Positions 25,700 to 39,576 of a DNA stretch of 64,000 bases are shown here, piece after piece. Made by a program: the position numbers and the translations under genes. Source of the DNA: Lomentospora prolificans. Lineage: Eukaryota > Ascomycota > Sordariomycetes > Microascales > Microascaceae. Each line of letters starts with the position of its first letter. Position 1 is the stretch's first letter. The stretch covers positions 2,666,001-2,730,000 of the forward strand of contig JARFXM010000008.1 in the NCBI GenBank assembly GCA_029532625.1, read 5' to 3'. The notes beneath the pieces were generated by a model. The model was not told where the DNA came from. It searched no databases and saw only the letters and a list, made by a program, of their open reading frames with translations.

Positions 25700-28600
25700 C
25701 CTAATAATTAGTAGGTACTCTTGAATATGATTACTATAGATCTAGAGCTCCTTAGCTAGATCTACTAGTAGTTCTTAAGTACCCCTACTCCCCCTCCTCT
25801 ACCCTTTATAGATACCTTATAATTAGAGGTCCTAAGAGGTAAAATCCTAGAAATTATAGAAATAAGAGTAAATAGAAATACTATATCAGAAGTAAAGAGA
25901 AAGGCCTTAGTATAGCCTATATAGAATAATAACCTAAGTAACCTCTAGTTCTTCCTAGATAGTATTATCTTTAAACTAAATGAAGATAGGCTATAGGGTC
26001 TAATTAGAAGTAATAAAGTTACTTAGTATAAAATTATATATATAATCCTATTTAATAAGAGATAGAGAATCTACTAGTTCTAGGCTAATAGTAGGATAAG
26101 TAGAGCCTACCCCCTCCTAGAGCTACTATAGTATATTACTTATATATTTAGTAATACCTAACCCTAGGCTATAGCTTAGGACTAGCTCTATAGCTTTATC
26201 TAGGCTAATAGCTAGATATTTAGAGAATTCTTCCCTATCTTTAATAATATTATAATGACTATAGGAGGGAGCTACTAGGATAATACCTTGTAGCTTACCT
26301 GGCTAAGGAATGCTCTATCCCCTACCTTGAAAGATAAGTTAGTAGCTACTAATATACCTATAGATTACTCTAACTATATTAGAGTGCTCTACCTAATTAT
26401 ATAGTACTTTAAATAAACCTAGCACTTTAGAGTACTCTACTAGGAGTAGAGGTACTTATCTAGGAATAAAGGAAATAGGTTATAGACCCTTTAGTAGGTA
26501 TACCCTAATTATAGATAGGGACTTTAGAATTACCTCTCCTAGAGTAGACTAAGCCTAGAAAACCCTTTAAAGGATATAGATAGTGATATCTATATAAGTA
26601 GTACCTGAACTTATAATATTAGATAGCCTAGGGCTAAAAGAGTAAAATAGGTAGATAATAATAAGATTAATAGGAGGAGGAAGGAATACTAATACCTCTA
26701 CTATAGTAGTAAAGGCTACTTTATTAGTAAGTGTCCTTATATAGTAGTATATAACCTATAGGATACTATAGGTATCTATAGTATTAAAAGTACTCTAGTC
26801 TTAGAAGAAGACTCTAAAGAAGAGGGAAATAAGTAGCCTTAGAGTAAAGATAGGCCCTAAGGCTAATTAAGATAGAGAGAGTAGATATATTTAATAGATA
26901 AATAGAAGTTAAACCTACCCTTATCTTTATAATTATAAATAACTTAGAACTTATCTACCTATTAGTAAATAAAGGGTATAAGTATTATATTACTATTAGT
27001 AAGGAACTAATAGAATAGCTTTAGATCCTAGTTACCTATATCCTGCTAAGAGTAGTATAGGGTACTTTAGGAGTAATATAGTAGGCTACTATCTAAGGGT
27101 TAGCTATATTTATAGTTGAAATTGCTGATTTCACCTAGGCTGTATATACCTATGTTATACCCCTCCTAGAATACCCTTTAATCCTAGGGAAGCTGTAGCT
27201 TTTTTAGAATAGAGCCTTCTCTATCCTATATAAGAAGTACCTCTAGTATGATAGAGCTAATAAGTAGGTACCATATATAGAGGAATATATAAGTATACTA
27301 TAGGTAGAAGAGCTTAAGTCTATAGTCTATATTATAGCCTTAACCTTTATAGTAACTATTAAGAGGATTAAGTACTTAAAGGGAAGTACTACTACTAGAG
27401 CTATAATTTTTATAGTAAGTATAAAAGATATAGAAAGAGTATTAGCTACTAAAAAGGTAAAAACTAATAATAAACTATACTAGATAATCCTATCCTAGTT
27501 CTATAACTTACTTCCCCTTTTTTAAAAAGTAGAAGCTAATAAGCTTAACCCCTATAAGCTAGGTATTAATTACTTAATCCTTTTGAAAACTAATAGCTAG
27601 GGGTAGGAACTTCTTCTCCTATAGGGAACCCTCTATAATATATTAAGAGAAGAGCTACTAGTCCTTAAGAAAACCCTAATAGACCTCCTAGATAAGGGTT
27701 TTATCTATATAAGTAGCTCTAAAGTAACTATACTAGTCTTATTTACCTATAAACCTAGAAGAGGCCTCTAGTTCTATATTAACTATTATACCTTAAATAT
27801 AATTATATATATAGACTAATACCCTCTCCCCCTTATCTTAAAGACCTTTTAAAACCTTGTAAAGGTAATATGGTTTACTAAGGTTGATATTATCTAGGTG
27901 TTCTATAAGGTCTAGATAGCTAAGGGAGAGGAGTTCAAGATAGTATTCTATACTTAGTATAGACTCTTTAAATAGATAGTAACCCCTTTTAGGCTATTTA
28001 GAGTACTAGTAATATTTTAATACTATATAAACTATATACTATAAGACTTCCTTAATGACTTTACCTCTACTTATATAGATAATGTCCTTATCTATTTGAG
28101 TAGCTCCTATAAAGACTACTTGGATAAAGTATATATAGTCTTAGAGTACCTATAAGCTTATAAACTTTACCTTAACCTAGATAAGTATAAGTTTATAGTA
28201 AAGAAGGTAAAATACCTAGGGTTTATTATCTATACTAGTATTAGTATATAAATAGATCTAGAAAAGGTAAAGACTATCCTTAAGTAGTAGCTACTAACTA
28301 TATAGATAGGTATATATAGTTTCCTTAGATTTATTAACTATTACTAAATATTTATCCCTAAGTTCTTAGAGGTTATAAGGAGCCTTATAGTACTTATTAG
28401 GAAGGGTATCCCCTTTAAATAGATTATAGAATATAAGGAGGTATTCTAGACTTTAAAGACTCTTTTTATAAAGGTACTAATCCTAACTTAGTAAGACCTA
28501 GAGAATAAAACCTTCCTAGAGGTAGACTATAATAGAATTATACTAGGAGGCTATTTAAGTTAGGAAGTTAATAGCTAATAAAAAGCTATTATATTTTATT

Positions 28601-30500
28601 TATAAAAGCTATCCTCTATAAAGAGAAACTACCTAATCTATAATAAAGAGATACTAGCTATTATCTAGTATATAGAATAATAGTCAGTTAAGCTCTATAG
28701 CTATAAGACCTTTATAATACTAATAGACTATTAGAATCTAGAATACTTTATAATATGCTAGTACTTATTAGAGTAATAAGCCTACTAGGTAGAATATCTA
28801 TCCTAGTTTAACTTTAGAATTAAGTATAAACTAGGGAAGGAATCCTAAGTACTAGATACCCTATTAAGAAGAGAATAAGACTCTCCTATACTAGAAGATT
28901 AGGATGCCTATATAATCTAGCTAATCTTATAGTTAGTAATATAAGACTACTTATATATAATAGTAATAGTAACCTAGGAGCTAAAAGGTATCTTTAATAA
29001 TAATAAGTTGAACTAACTCTAGGAGGAAATAATACTATATAACCCCTTATATAAAGGGGTAAAGAAGGTAGTCTAAGTAGGGGACTACTTACTAGAGAGT
29101 AGGTTTAACTTAAAAATCTAGCTTAGTAACTATTTAGTAGATAGGAAAGGGATTTTATATTATAAGGACTATATCTAGGTGCTTAGGGGTAGCTCCTTAG
29201 AGAAAGAAGAAAAAGGGAGGGGAGGGAGACTACTAGACAAGTTGTATAGCTGTCTAATCTAGTATATATATAATACCTATAGTATTAGCCACCCTAGTAG
29301 GGATAGAACTATTACTATAGTATCTAGAGACTTCTATTAGCTGCTCCTTTATAAGTATATAAGATGCTTCCTCTATAACTATAATATCTATAGATAAATA
29401 AAGATCTAGTATAAATAGAAAGTAGGCCTTCTCTACCTACTACTAGTACTAGACTATTTCTACTAGGAAATCTAGATAGACTTTATAACTAACCTCCTAG
29501 AAGTAGATAGAAAAACCTTACTTTAGGTAATAAAAGACTAGTTGTCTAAAGAGGTAACTCTTAAACTAATAGAATTAATAGAAGTAGAAGCCTATACTAA
29601 GTACTTCTTATTATACTAGGTCTACTACTATAGTTAGCCTAGAGTAATTATAAGTAACTAGGGAATAAACTAGGTAGGAGACTTCTAGTAATATTTCTAC
29701 TACCTCCTTAATATAGAATAGTAACTTAGTATAGTATACTACCCCTAGACTAATAGAGGACTAGAGTAGATAAACTAAGAAGTATAAGCTTACTTATAGA
29801 TCTTTATTAACTATGTATAGAATAACTAGCCTACTTAGTACCTAGTAGCCTAGCTTATTATTAATAGCTAGGTAAATACCTCTATAAGTATATCCTTATT
29901 CTATATAGTATATAGGTATAAAGCCCTATTAGTTATCCTATTTATAAAGGATATTATAACTAAGACTATACTATACTACTTGCCTATAGCTAGAGCTTAG
30001 GTATTTATAAATAGAATAAAGGAAATTATAGAGTTCTATCAAGCCTTAATAGTAGTAGCTACCCTAAACTAGGAAGTATATATAAATACTAGGTGCTAAC
30101 TAGTAGAGATATTCTAGGTTAGAGATTAAGTATAAGTAGACCTAAGAGATATTATTATAACCTAACCTAAGAAGAAGCTAGACTAGCTATATATAAAATA
30201 TACTATAATAGAAGTAATCTTACTAAATATAGTAAGGATTAAGGGCCTACTAGGAAGAATACCTAAAGTCTTTAATATTAATAAGCTAAAATATATAGGT
30301 ATAGACTTACTTCCTAAATAGTAGACTATTAACCTATAACTACTAGTAATACTTATTAATAGTAAAGAAGAATATAAAGTAGAAGAAATCTACTATATAT
30401 ATTCTAAGAAGGTAGGATATAGAATAGTCTAGGAGGTCCTAGTATAATAGAAGGGGTATGAACTACTAGAATGGAGGTACCTGGATAATATATAAGAAGT
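25700..30500 (+). pseudogene. element C gag-pol remnant
   Basis: gag ends with a zinc knuckle at 26693-26734, read as YLYYSSKGYFISKC: spacing fits CX2CX4HX4C with all but the last Cys/His turned to Tyr by G-to-A or C-to-T. Protease about 26930 (LLVNKGYK, from LLVDTGC). RT 27640-28180 with YIDNVLIYL at about 28075 (from YVDD). RNase H 28400-28900, integrase 29180-30000, chromodomain 30390-30490 (EEYKVEEI ... LVQQKGYELLEWRYLDN). Stop codons throughout, so it encodes nothing now. Confidence 0.88.
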
Positions 30501-30619
30501 AGTAGTGCTTAACTACTTTGAAGTATGGTATAGTAATATAAGGGAAAATAATAGACTAAGGGAGGACTTTAAAGGCTAGGAAAAGCTACCTACTAAGTAG
30601 TAGAAATAATAGCATGAAA

Positions 30620-31776
30620 TAGTAGGAAACCAAGGCATAAGAAAAAGAAAATAATTCACCTACTAGGGCTAAGAAATACTATTACTACTACTAAGAAAAG
30701 AGAACCTTCTATTATACTATAAGTCTACCTTATTATTAGTAATAAATAAGCTAACCTTATAGTTACTATTACTATTATTATTATTATCTATTACCTTATT
30801 TAACTCTATATACTCCTTAAGCACCTAGATACAATAAGCTAGTAAAGTAAGATTATATATAGTCATATAACCTGATAGGTTAGGGGTAGTAACTATAACA
30901 ACTAGTATAGGGGTAATAGGAATAGAAGGGGTAATAGGAATAGGACTACTACTAAGGGTAGTATAGGTGGAACTACTAATATATATAAGGTTAGTAGAAA
31001 GTATAAGGTATAGGGTAGAAGGGAAATATATAGAGGAAGGATACTATAAGTCTTAAGGGACTCTAGGCTCTACTAGGCCTAGATAGTATCTTAAAGGGTA
31101 GTATTAGTATCTAGGATAGCCTTCTCTGGACTACTATATATACCCTACAGGCCTTACTAGCAGGATAGAATAATAGGGAGGGCAGGTATATAGTAATAGC
31201 TAGCTTGATAGTAAGATGAGTAAGTACAAGTGCCCTTCTTACCCTAGTTCTTATAGGAGGAAGTAAGCAAGATATAGTAGAGATAGGGCTTATAGTAGAT
31301 AAGGGATGCATCCTTGATAGTAGCTGCCTATATATGATAGTATTTGCCCCTATTAGCTATCAGAACTAATATAGGAATAGGGGTCAATGAGCTAGTGGAC
31401 GAGCCAGCTGGTATAGCAGTAGAGGCGGATTGATGAATAGGCGATGCTATGGGATAGCAGCATATAGAGGCAGAGGTGGTATAGGTAGGGGTAGTAGTAG
31501 TAGTAGAAGTAGTAGAAGATTAATATACTGATTAATATAATTACTTTTAATTAAGGGGAGAGCTATTACTACCCTTATTAGAGCTAGAAAGGGTAGGAGG
31601 TATCTTTATAAGTTAACTAAAGTATTAGTAAGCTACTATAGTAGGGAGGATAGTATAGAAGTAGGGAGGGAATACTAATAATAGATATTTTTTTAGATAT
31701 TAGGTAGGGAAAAAGGAATAAGAAGATAGATATAGGTAGGAGTAGCTAATAATAATAGAGCTATACTACTCCTAAT
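30620..31776. other. element C 3' untranslated stretch, low complexity
   Basis: Between the chromodomain and the 3' purine tract. Rich in GTA/TAG microsatellite-like runs (e.g. about 31490-31515) with a small patch at 31380-31460 that escaped most RIP. No coding region supported. Confidence 0.5.
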
Positions 31777-31801
31777 AGGGAGGGAAGGAGGGAGGGGGGA
31801 G
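31777..31801 (+). other. polypurine tract of element C
   Basis: Twenty-five uninterrupted purines just before the 3' LTR at 31806, the expected primer for plus-strand synthesis. Confidence 0.8.
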
Positions 31802-31805
31802 CTTA

Positions 31806-31930
31806 TATAAGGGTCTTAACCTAGGAGGAAGGTATAGCTAAGAGCTAGACCTAGCTATATATAACTATACTAAGTACTAGCCTAGCTGCTACCCTTGGCT
31901 AGGTAGTACTATATAAACTAGTATCCTAGT
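31806..31930 (+). repeat. 3' LTR of element C, left piece
   Basis: First part of the LTR, ending with CTAGT (31926-31930), the target duplicated by element D. The remainder is at 46310-46620. Confidence 0.9.
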
Positions 31931-32324
31931 TGTCACGGCCACACTTGGCCAAGAGAGGAGGCCGGGCGGTCAAGACCGGCAGAAAAGGATAAACTATAGA
32001 AGTACACCAGGATCACGGGAAACAACGGATCACCCGTGCTCATGGTGATCCGCAAGTGACCCGGATCGTACGGGGTCATGGTGAGCCAGAGTGATCCAGG
32101 AGAGCGCAGAAGGGAAACATCTATATAAACTATAGGTTCTACCATGTATCTAGTTTGTCTTTCAACTCTCTCCAGTAGTTAATTCAAGTTACTCTATGAA
32201 CCATACTTGAATATGCATTACAGACCTTTATTATTACTATCTGACTGCCTTACTTATCTACTAATAGGCCCAACTGTTCTAACCTTAAAGCGACTAACCC
32301 TATCAGAAGTGTTGGAACATCACA
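31931..32324 (+). repeat. element D LTR 1
   Basis: 394 bp, begins TGTCACGGCCACACTTGGCC and ends CATCACA; largely free of RIP over its first 200 bases. Confidence 0.95.
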
Positions 32325-32380
32325 TGTTGACTACTCCTATTTAGTAAGTGACCCTTTCAAATAGTAAAGAAACTAACAGC

Positions 32381-32385
32381 AGGAA
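32381..32385 (+). repeat. autointegration target duplication, left copy (AGGAA)
   Basis: The leader of unit 1 runs to AGGAA and is followed at once by the exact end of an inverted LTR (TATGATATTCC, from TGTGACATTCC). The intact unit has one AGGAA at the same place (39570-39574). Confidence 0.85.
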
Positions 32386-32779
32386 TATGATATTCCAACA
32401 CTTCCAATAGGGTTAGTCACTTTAAGGTTAGAACAGTCAGGCCTATTAGTAGATAAGTGAGGCAGTCAGATAGTAATAATAAAGGTCTATAATGTATATT
32501 CAAGTGTGGTTTATAGAGTAACTTGAATTAACTACTAGAGAGAGTTGAAAGATAAACTAGATATATGGTAGAACCTGTAGTTTATATAGACATTTCCCTT
32601 CCGCGCTCTCCCAGATCACTCCGGCTCACCGTGACCCCGTACGATCCGGGTCACTTGCGGATCACTGTGAGCACGGGTGATCCGTTGTTTCCTGTGATCC
32701 TGGTATACTTCTATAGTTTATCCTTTTCTACTAGTCTTAACTGCCTGGCCTCCTCTCTTAGCTAAGTGTGGCTATGATA
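32386..32779 (-). repeat. element D LTR 2, inverted
   Basis: Reverse complement of the 394-bp LTR. It forms the 3' LTR of the inverted gag-pol block, with the purine tract seen as CCTCCCCTCTTTT just after 32779. Confidence 0.94.
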
Positions 32780-33488
32780 TAATACCTCCCCTCTTTTAGT
32801 CTTTATCCCTAAAGACCTATAAGTAGACCTTCTGCCTATTAGTTCCTTGTTTTCGTAAGTTCCTCCCTATTCTACTAAAATGTTCCTATCATAATTGCTA
32901 CTATACCTGACTATACCTATAGATCCTATTCTAAAGCTTCCTATAACTGTTTAACCTTAGCTGATATGATTAAGTTGCTAGGTGCTAAGACTGAGATACC
33001 ATATATATATTGTTTTAAAAATAATAGGGTGTGTATGATAAGTGAAGGGTCCTCCTAGTGTGTAGAGTGCATATAGTAGGGTAGGTCGTATGATAGGGTT
33101 TTCATGGCTTCTACTTAAAAGCCTCCTATCCTTCTTGGATCCTTATTTTAGTTACTGACTACCCCCCTAGTTACCTACTTCTATAAGAGTAGAGAAAACT
33201 AGAAAAGGAGGAGGTAGAGGTAGAGGAGGTATTGTTTGTCCTCTAGATATAACTATCTATAGTGGTGAACTACCTAGTATGTATCTATTGGTTAAAGAAG
33301 AGTATTAAGGTAAAGAGTTTGGAAATATTTAAGAGAGGGATCTAGGGCTTGGATAAGGAGGATGGTACCTACCTCTCTATCTAGGAGTCTTATGTGGTAG
33401 AGGACCTCTAATCTTTTGGGGTTTCTGATCCTACTGATTAGTCCTCCTTAGGTTTAGGGGATGGTTTTATAGACTTAGGTCCTTTAGT

Positions 33489-36400
33489 TGATCTAGGTTC
33501 CTCTAGTAGAATATAGTAAGAAGTTATTAGCTCCCTATTAAATATTTAATAGGCTCTTAAGTGTTTTTAATATGTTTAAAATTTTTCTATTTAATTAAGT
33601 ATTTAACCTTCCTATTATTATTTATTAAGTTAAGAATTTTCTTGGTATCCTAAATATCTTCTTTAGGTTTGACTATTATGGATTCTTCTATGGGTATGTT
33701 ATTGTGTGCTGGTTTAAGTAGTGCTATATGGAAAATTAGGTGTCTCTTTATTCCTTCTGGTAGTTCTAGTTTGTAGTTAACTTCTAAAACTTTTTATTTG
33801 ACTAGGAATAGTCCTAGTTTCTTGTGATCTAGCTTGTTACTTGGTTATATAGTTTTGATCTAGGGGTCCCTAGTTCCTAGTTTCTTTTATAGTAACTAAA
33901 CCTTACTTCCCTCCTTAAAGGTTAGTCCCTTAATCCTTTTCCTGTCTATATAGTACTTTATCCTTTGTTTTATAAACTCTAGTTCTTCTATTAGTTGCTT
34001 ATGGAGTTCCTTTATTTTGTCTGATTGGATAATTGCTTATTCAGCCTATGTTTTTGTTCCTATAGGCTTGAATCCTGTCTTGGGTTGTATTCTATAGTTT
34101 ATATAGAATAGTGATATTCCTGTACTTTCTGATATATTGGTGTTATAGGTATACTAGGCTAGGGGTAGTAGTGCTACTTAGTTGTTTTGTTCCTAGTTGA
34201 TATAGTGTTATAGGTAGGTTTCTAGTATTTGATTTACCTATTCTACCTGTCCTTAGGTTTTAGGATAGTAGGCTGTGGATAACTTATAGTTAATTCCTAA
34301 CCTATCTGAAAGACTCTACCAGAAGTGGGAAGTGAAGATACTTCCTCTGTCAGTGTTGATCTCTTCTGGTAGGTTGTGGTTTGCAGCCACTGTTCGTAGG
34401 AATAGTTCTGTGAATTAGGGTGCTTTTATAGCTTTATTATAGGGTATGAAGTAAGTATATTTCGTAAGTTGATCTATAACTACTATAATGCTGTCGTATT
34501 TGACTCCTATGGTTAGATCTTCTGACTTTAGTAATTTGATAATAAAGTCAATAATAATCTTTTGCTATAGTACTTCTAGTACTGGTATTAGCTGTAATAG
34601 CCCTTGTGGCTTATGTCACAAGTTTTTGTTCTTTGCGCATGAAGTGCATTTGGTAAGTACTTCCTTAACCACTATTTTCAGCTGTAGGATGAGGTATCCT
34701 CTTGGTATTCTTTTGATTATTTTTATGATCCCTAGGTACTCACTAAGTGGTAACTTATGTATTACTTATATTAGTTCCTTGGCTAGTTCTGGGGGTACTA
34801 GTATATTCTTCTTATATTATTCTTATTTTAGATCCCTATAGTAATTTTCAATTTCTTCTATTACCTTGGTAGTAGTGTTGACTTGGTAGCTTGCTGCTAG
34901 TTGCTATAGGCTTCCTTATTTGTTATAATGGAATATTGTACTTGCTTCCTTAGGTATCTTCTAGAAGTGGTCTGGTCGTTGGCTAAGTGTGTCAGCTCAT
35001 CCGTTTTCTTTTCCTTTGACATATACAATTTTGAAGTTGTATTTGGAGAGGAATTCAGCCTATCAGACTTGTCACTTATTCAATTCCTTAGTGGTTGTGA
35101 AGCTAGTGAGGTTCTTATAATTAGAATAGATAATAATAGGGTGTTTTGCCCCTATAAGGTAATATTTCTATTCCTTAAAGGCTTTAACAATTACTATAAG
35201 TTCTTTATCTAGGATCCTATATTATAGTACAGGTCTACTTAACTTTTTCAATATAAAAGTGATCAGGTATATCCTTCTTTATTCATCTCTTTATCCAAGT
35301 TATACTCCTAGGGCATAGTCTAATACATCTGTCTTAACTTTGAAAGGTTTGCTAGGGTCTGCTTTATATAATACTAGTCTCTTGCAAATACTCTGTTTTA
35401 CTTCTTAGAATACTTGTTACTATTCTGGCCCCTATACGAAGGTATTCTTATTCTTTGTAAGTTCTATAAGAGGCCTGACTCTCTTACTGTGGTCCTTTAG
35501 GAACCTCCTATAGAAATTAATAAATCCTAGGAATCCCTATACTTCAGTAACTATCTAAGGTACTAGCCAGTTAAGCACAGCCTTGACTTTTAATTCCTAC
35601 ATTCTGATTTCTCCTAGTTGGATAGTATATCTAAGGAAGTCTACTTCTTATATGTGGAAGTGACTTTTCTTTAGTTCTACTAACAAGTTGGTATTATAGA
35701 GTTTTTATAGTACCTTTTCAATATATTCCTCATATTCCTCTAAGGTCTCTAAGAAGATAAGGATATTATCTAAATAGGCTACCATAAACTAATCTAGGTG
35801 CTCTTATAGTATATAGTTAATTATAGTTTAGAAGGTTGCTAGTGTATTAGTAAGTCCGAATAGTATGACACAATATTTGAAGTGTCTGTATCAAGTGTGG
35901 AAGGCTGTCTTCCACTTATCTCCTTCCTTGATCCTGATAAGGTTATATACCCCTTTGAGATCTAGGGCAGTAAACCATTTTACTTTTCATAGTCTATCCC
36001 TCAACTCTGAGATTAATAGTAGTAGGTATCAGTTCTTAATAGTGATCTTATTGAGTTAGTAGTAGTCTATGCACATACGTAGTCTTCTATCCTTTTTTAG
36101 TATAAAGAGGATAGGGTATCCTACTAGTGATATTAAGGGTCTAATAAACCCTTTTCTAATGTTTTCTTATATATACTCCTAAAGTTCTTTCAACTAGTTT
36201 TCATTTAGGTTATATATTGGTATGAACTTAGGTTATATTCCTAGTTTAAGATAAATCTCATAGTCCTATTCACTGTATTCTGGGAGTCCAGTTGCTAATT
36301 CTTCTATGAATATTTTACTATACTTATAGTATCATAGTGGCAAGTTCTATATCATTTCTTCTTTTGTTAGTATGGTAGTTATACTTATTATGTAATATAT

Positions 36401-39112
36401 TATCTAGTTTTATTTGTATTTCTTTCCTTTTAGTAGGTGATTTGAATCTTTAGTGGCGAGTGCTTTGATATATACTATCATCCTAAAAGCTCTCAGTTCA
36501 TTTAGTATATACTGCTCTAGTTAATACTGTTCAGGGACTGAACCATTGATGGATTCTCCTTGGATCCTAGTCTAAGCAAGCTAATCAGTAATCTAATCTA
36601 TTCTTAGATTTTAGGTTCTTAACTATAGTATACTAATTACAATAGGATAGTTCAACTCTATAATATCAAAGGATATTTTATCAGGTTGGTTTTAGATCAT
36701 GACATTAAGGTGTATAGTCTCCATGTTTACTATACCTTTTCTATATATGATAAGTTCTCCTTTATAGTTGCTTAATAGGTATGGTTGTTCCTTGTAATTC
36801 TATGGGAGTTGTAGTTTATTCACTATGTCTAGTAAAATGAAGTTGCCTTATGCTCTGCTGTCTATCAAGGCTTTGTATGTTCGTCCTTGAATCATAATTA
36901 GTACTTTTAAATGTTTGGTTTTATTAGAGCTCATGATATTCAGACTTTAGTTTTCTAGTGTAATAGCTTACTTATAGCTTTCTTATACCTTTTTAGAAGT
37001 ATTCTCTAGGCTTCATCATCCTTATGGTTTTTTATACTATTGTTTATATATCTTCATAGCTTACCTGTTGTGTTTAGAGTTTTGTTATGCTACTCATAGT
37101 CTTGCTTCCCTTATCACCTGGACTTCTCGCTTTGCTGTGTCCATTTCTTTTTCTATAGCTTCAGTGTATACCTACATGGCCACCATGTCTATGTTGTCAA
37201 GCTCGGTTTCAAGTCCCTTAACTTATCCCTGTATTTCTATGATGAGTTTGTTGTGTTTGGTCATCTATTCTAGGATGCTGGTGATAGTTTTGTTAGTTCT
37301 GTAGTTTATGGTTTATATAAGTTCCTCTATATTTTTAGTTCTTATTTCTATATATTCCAGTCTTCTAGCTGTTTCTACTTGTTGTATTTTGATTTGACTA
37401 AGTTTTTCGATTATTAGTTTGAACTATTTTAGTAAATCATTCTTTTGATCTTCATCGAGTTGGTCGTAGAGAGTGTTGTCCAATTCATTGATTACTTCTT
37501 CAAGGTCATAGACCTTCCTTGCTAGTTTTTCAGTATCTTTAATACACTTATTAATTTTCTAGGTGGTTCCTTCTTCTTTAGTAATAGGTATCACTTCTTG
37601 ATAAGGGGGAAGTCCTTAGTTCCTAACTTCTTTCCCTTTTTATTATTATCACAAGGTAATTCAGATCCACTCCATATGTTGAGTATATTCTATAGGTAGT
37701 TTCTTACCTTACTTATGATTATGATACTTCTAGTAGAATATAGTGATATTTAGTTCTTTTACTTCTACTCCTAGGTACTTTTTAAGTACTATAAGTATCT
37801 CTTTTTTAATATTATTAGCTTTAAGGTTACTTAGTCTAGCCTTTTCTCTTTCTATAGTTATAAGGGTTTATAGTTTTCGTGGGTAGTATCTGGCTCTATC
37901 CTTCCTATTATAGTGTACTTAACAGTTATTATCGTAGTACATAGTCTAGTATATAACTTAGTAGTCTAGGATAGTACTACTAGCTAAGGTCTAAGTCTAG
38001 GTAGTAGGTTTATTACTAGCCCTACTTTACTTATTATTACTCCAGGTTTTTCCTTAAGGTATAGGTCTCTAGCTCTTATTCTTTTAGTCTCCTTATTCTT
38101 TTCTTCCTACTCCCTAGTTTCCTCTATTTTAGTATTCTCTTATGAAATATCCTATATAGCCATAGGTATAGTATTTACTAAGATAGTCCTCCATTTATTT
38201 CTTAATTCTATAGTTATCTTTTCATATAGTAGAATCAAGTTCTATAGGCCTTAGGTAGGTTCCCCATAAGGTGTTACTATTCTATTATTTTCTAGTATTA
38301 GCTTCCTGTTTTTTGCTATATCCTCTGCTATATAGTGTCTTCTAGTGTTTCTCTAGTCACTATTAATATAGTTAGTTGTTAATCCTAATAGTAAGGTCTA
38401 TATACTTTCTAAGTTCTATAGGAGTATCCAGGATCTTATTAATTTCATCTTTCACTTTATCCTTTAACCTATAGTAGAAGTGTTTGATTATGGATTTATT
38501 ATCCTATTTAAGGTATATAGTGATTTATTAGAACTTAGATATATATTCTAAGGCTAAGGTCTTTTATTGGGTTTCCCTAAGCTTTCGTTTTATAGTCTAG
38601 TCTTCGTCTGGATCTCTAAAAGCCTCTTTGATAGCTTCTTTGAAGTTGTTGTAGTTTTTGAATATCCTTTTAGTCATGCTATCTTATTATATAGGTTTAC
38701 TAGTATAGTAGTCCTATAAGGTTAGTTCAAACTATACTGCAGCATCTCCAACCAGGAACCCCACTATGCTAGTAACTTTAGTGGTGGTATTAGTGATTCT
38801 ATAGTAGTTGTGATATACCCTTATATATATGAGGAAGGACTATAGCTTAATATAGCTTCTATTAAACTTCTTAGGTCCTGGGAAGTAGACCTTAGGCTTC
38901 CTTGCTTCTATAATAGTATTAGTGGTAGATTAGATAATAGTTTGGAAGAGAGATGATATGTCTTCATGTGTGATAGGTTAGTATTGTTCCTAGAGTTGAG
39001 TATTCTGCTGTTAGGCTTGTTGAAGTTGCTCTATAAGTTCCTTGATCTTTTTGGCAAGCTGTTCCTTGCTGGCAGCTGTGATGCTGGTGCTAGATGTGGT
39101 TTCATTCGCCAT
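33489..39112 (-). pseudogene. element D gag-pol, inverted copy
   Basis: Mirror image of the unit 2 gag-pol: each position x corresponds to 78,689 minus x with almost no indels. gag starts at ATG 39110-39112 on the minus strand (MANET...), protease reads ALIDSRA (from DSGA) near 36850-36880, and RT, RNase H and integrase follow leftward. RIP is moderate, but stops remain in all domains. Confidence 0.88.
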
Positions 39113-39114
39113 GG

Positions 39115-39119
39115 TTCCT
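39115..39119 (-). repeat. autointegration target duplication, right copy (TTCCT)
   Basis: Reverse complement of AGGAA. On the minus strand it precedes CCATGGC of the inverted gag exactly as in the intact leader, and it directly abuts the TG of LTR 3. Confidence 0.85.
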
Positions 39120-39513
39120 TGTCACGGCCACACTTGGCCAAGAGAGGAGGCCGGGCGGTCAAGACTGGCAGAAAAGGATAAACTACGGAAGTGCACCAGG
39201 ATCATGGGAAACAATGGATCACCCATGCTCATAGTGATCTGCAAGTGACCTGGATCATATGGGGTCACAGTAAGCTGGAGTGATCCAGGAGAGTGTAGAA
39301 GGGAAATGTCTATATAAACTATAGGTTCTACTATATATCTAGTTTGTCTTTCAACTCTCTCTAGTAGTTAATTCAAGTCACTCTATGAACTACACTTGAA
39401 TATATATTATGGACCTTTATTATTACTATCTGACTGTCTCACTTATCTACTAATAGGCCTAACTGTTCTAACCTTAAAGTGACTAACCCTATCAGAAGTA
39501 TTAGAATATCATA
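39120..39513 (+). repeat. element D LTR 3
   Basis: 394 bp, shared as the closing LTR of the inversion unit and the 5' LTR of the standard unit. It is followed by a 56-bp leader identical in length to that after LTR 1. Confidence 0.95.
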
Positions 39514-39576
39514 CATTAACTACTCCTATTTGGTAAATGACCCTTTCAAATAGTAAAGAAACTAACAGCAGGAACC

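Noticed and set aside
31933..32145. Minus ORF repeated at 32565 (+) and 45925 (-) and, in part, elsewhere
   Set aside because: It is the element D LTR read antisense; recurrence reflects LTR copies, not a conserved protein.
34488..35212. Plus-strand ORFs of 94-117 codons (and their mirror images at 43477-44213 on the minus strand)
   Set aside because: They are antisense to element D pol in both arms; RIP removes sense codons less often on this strand, leaving open frames by chance.
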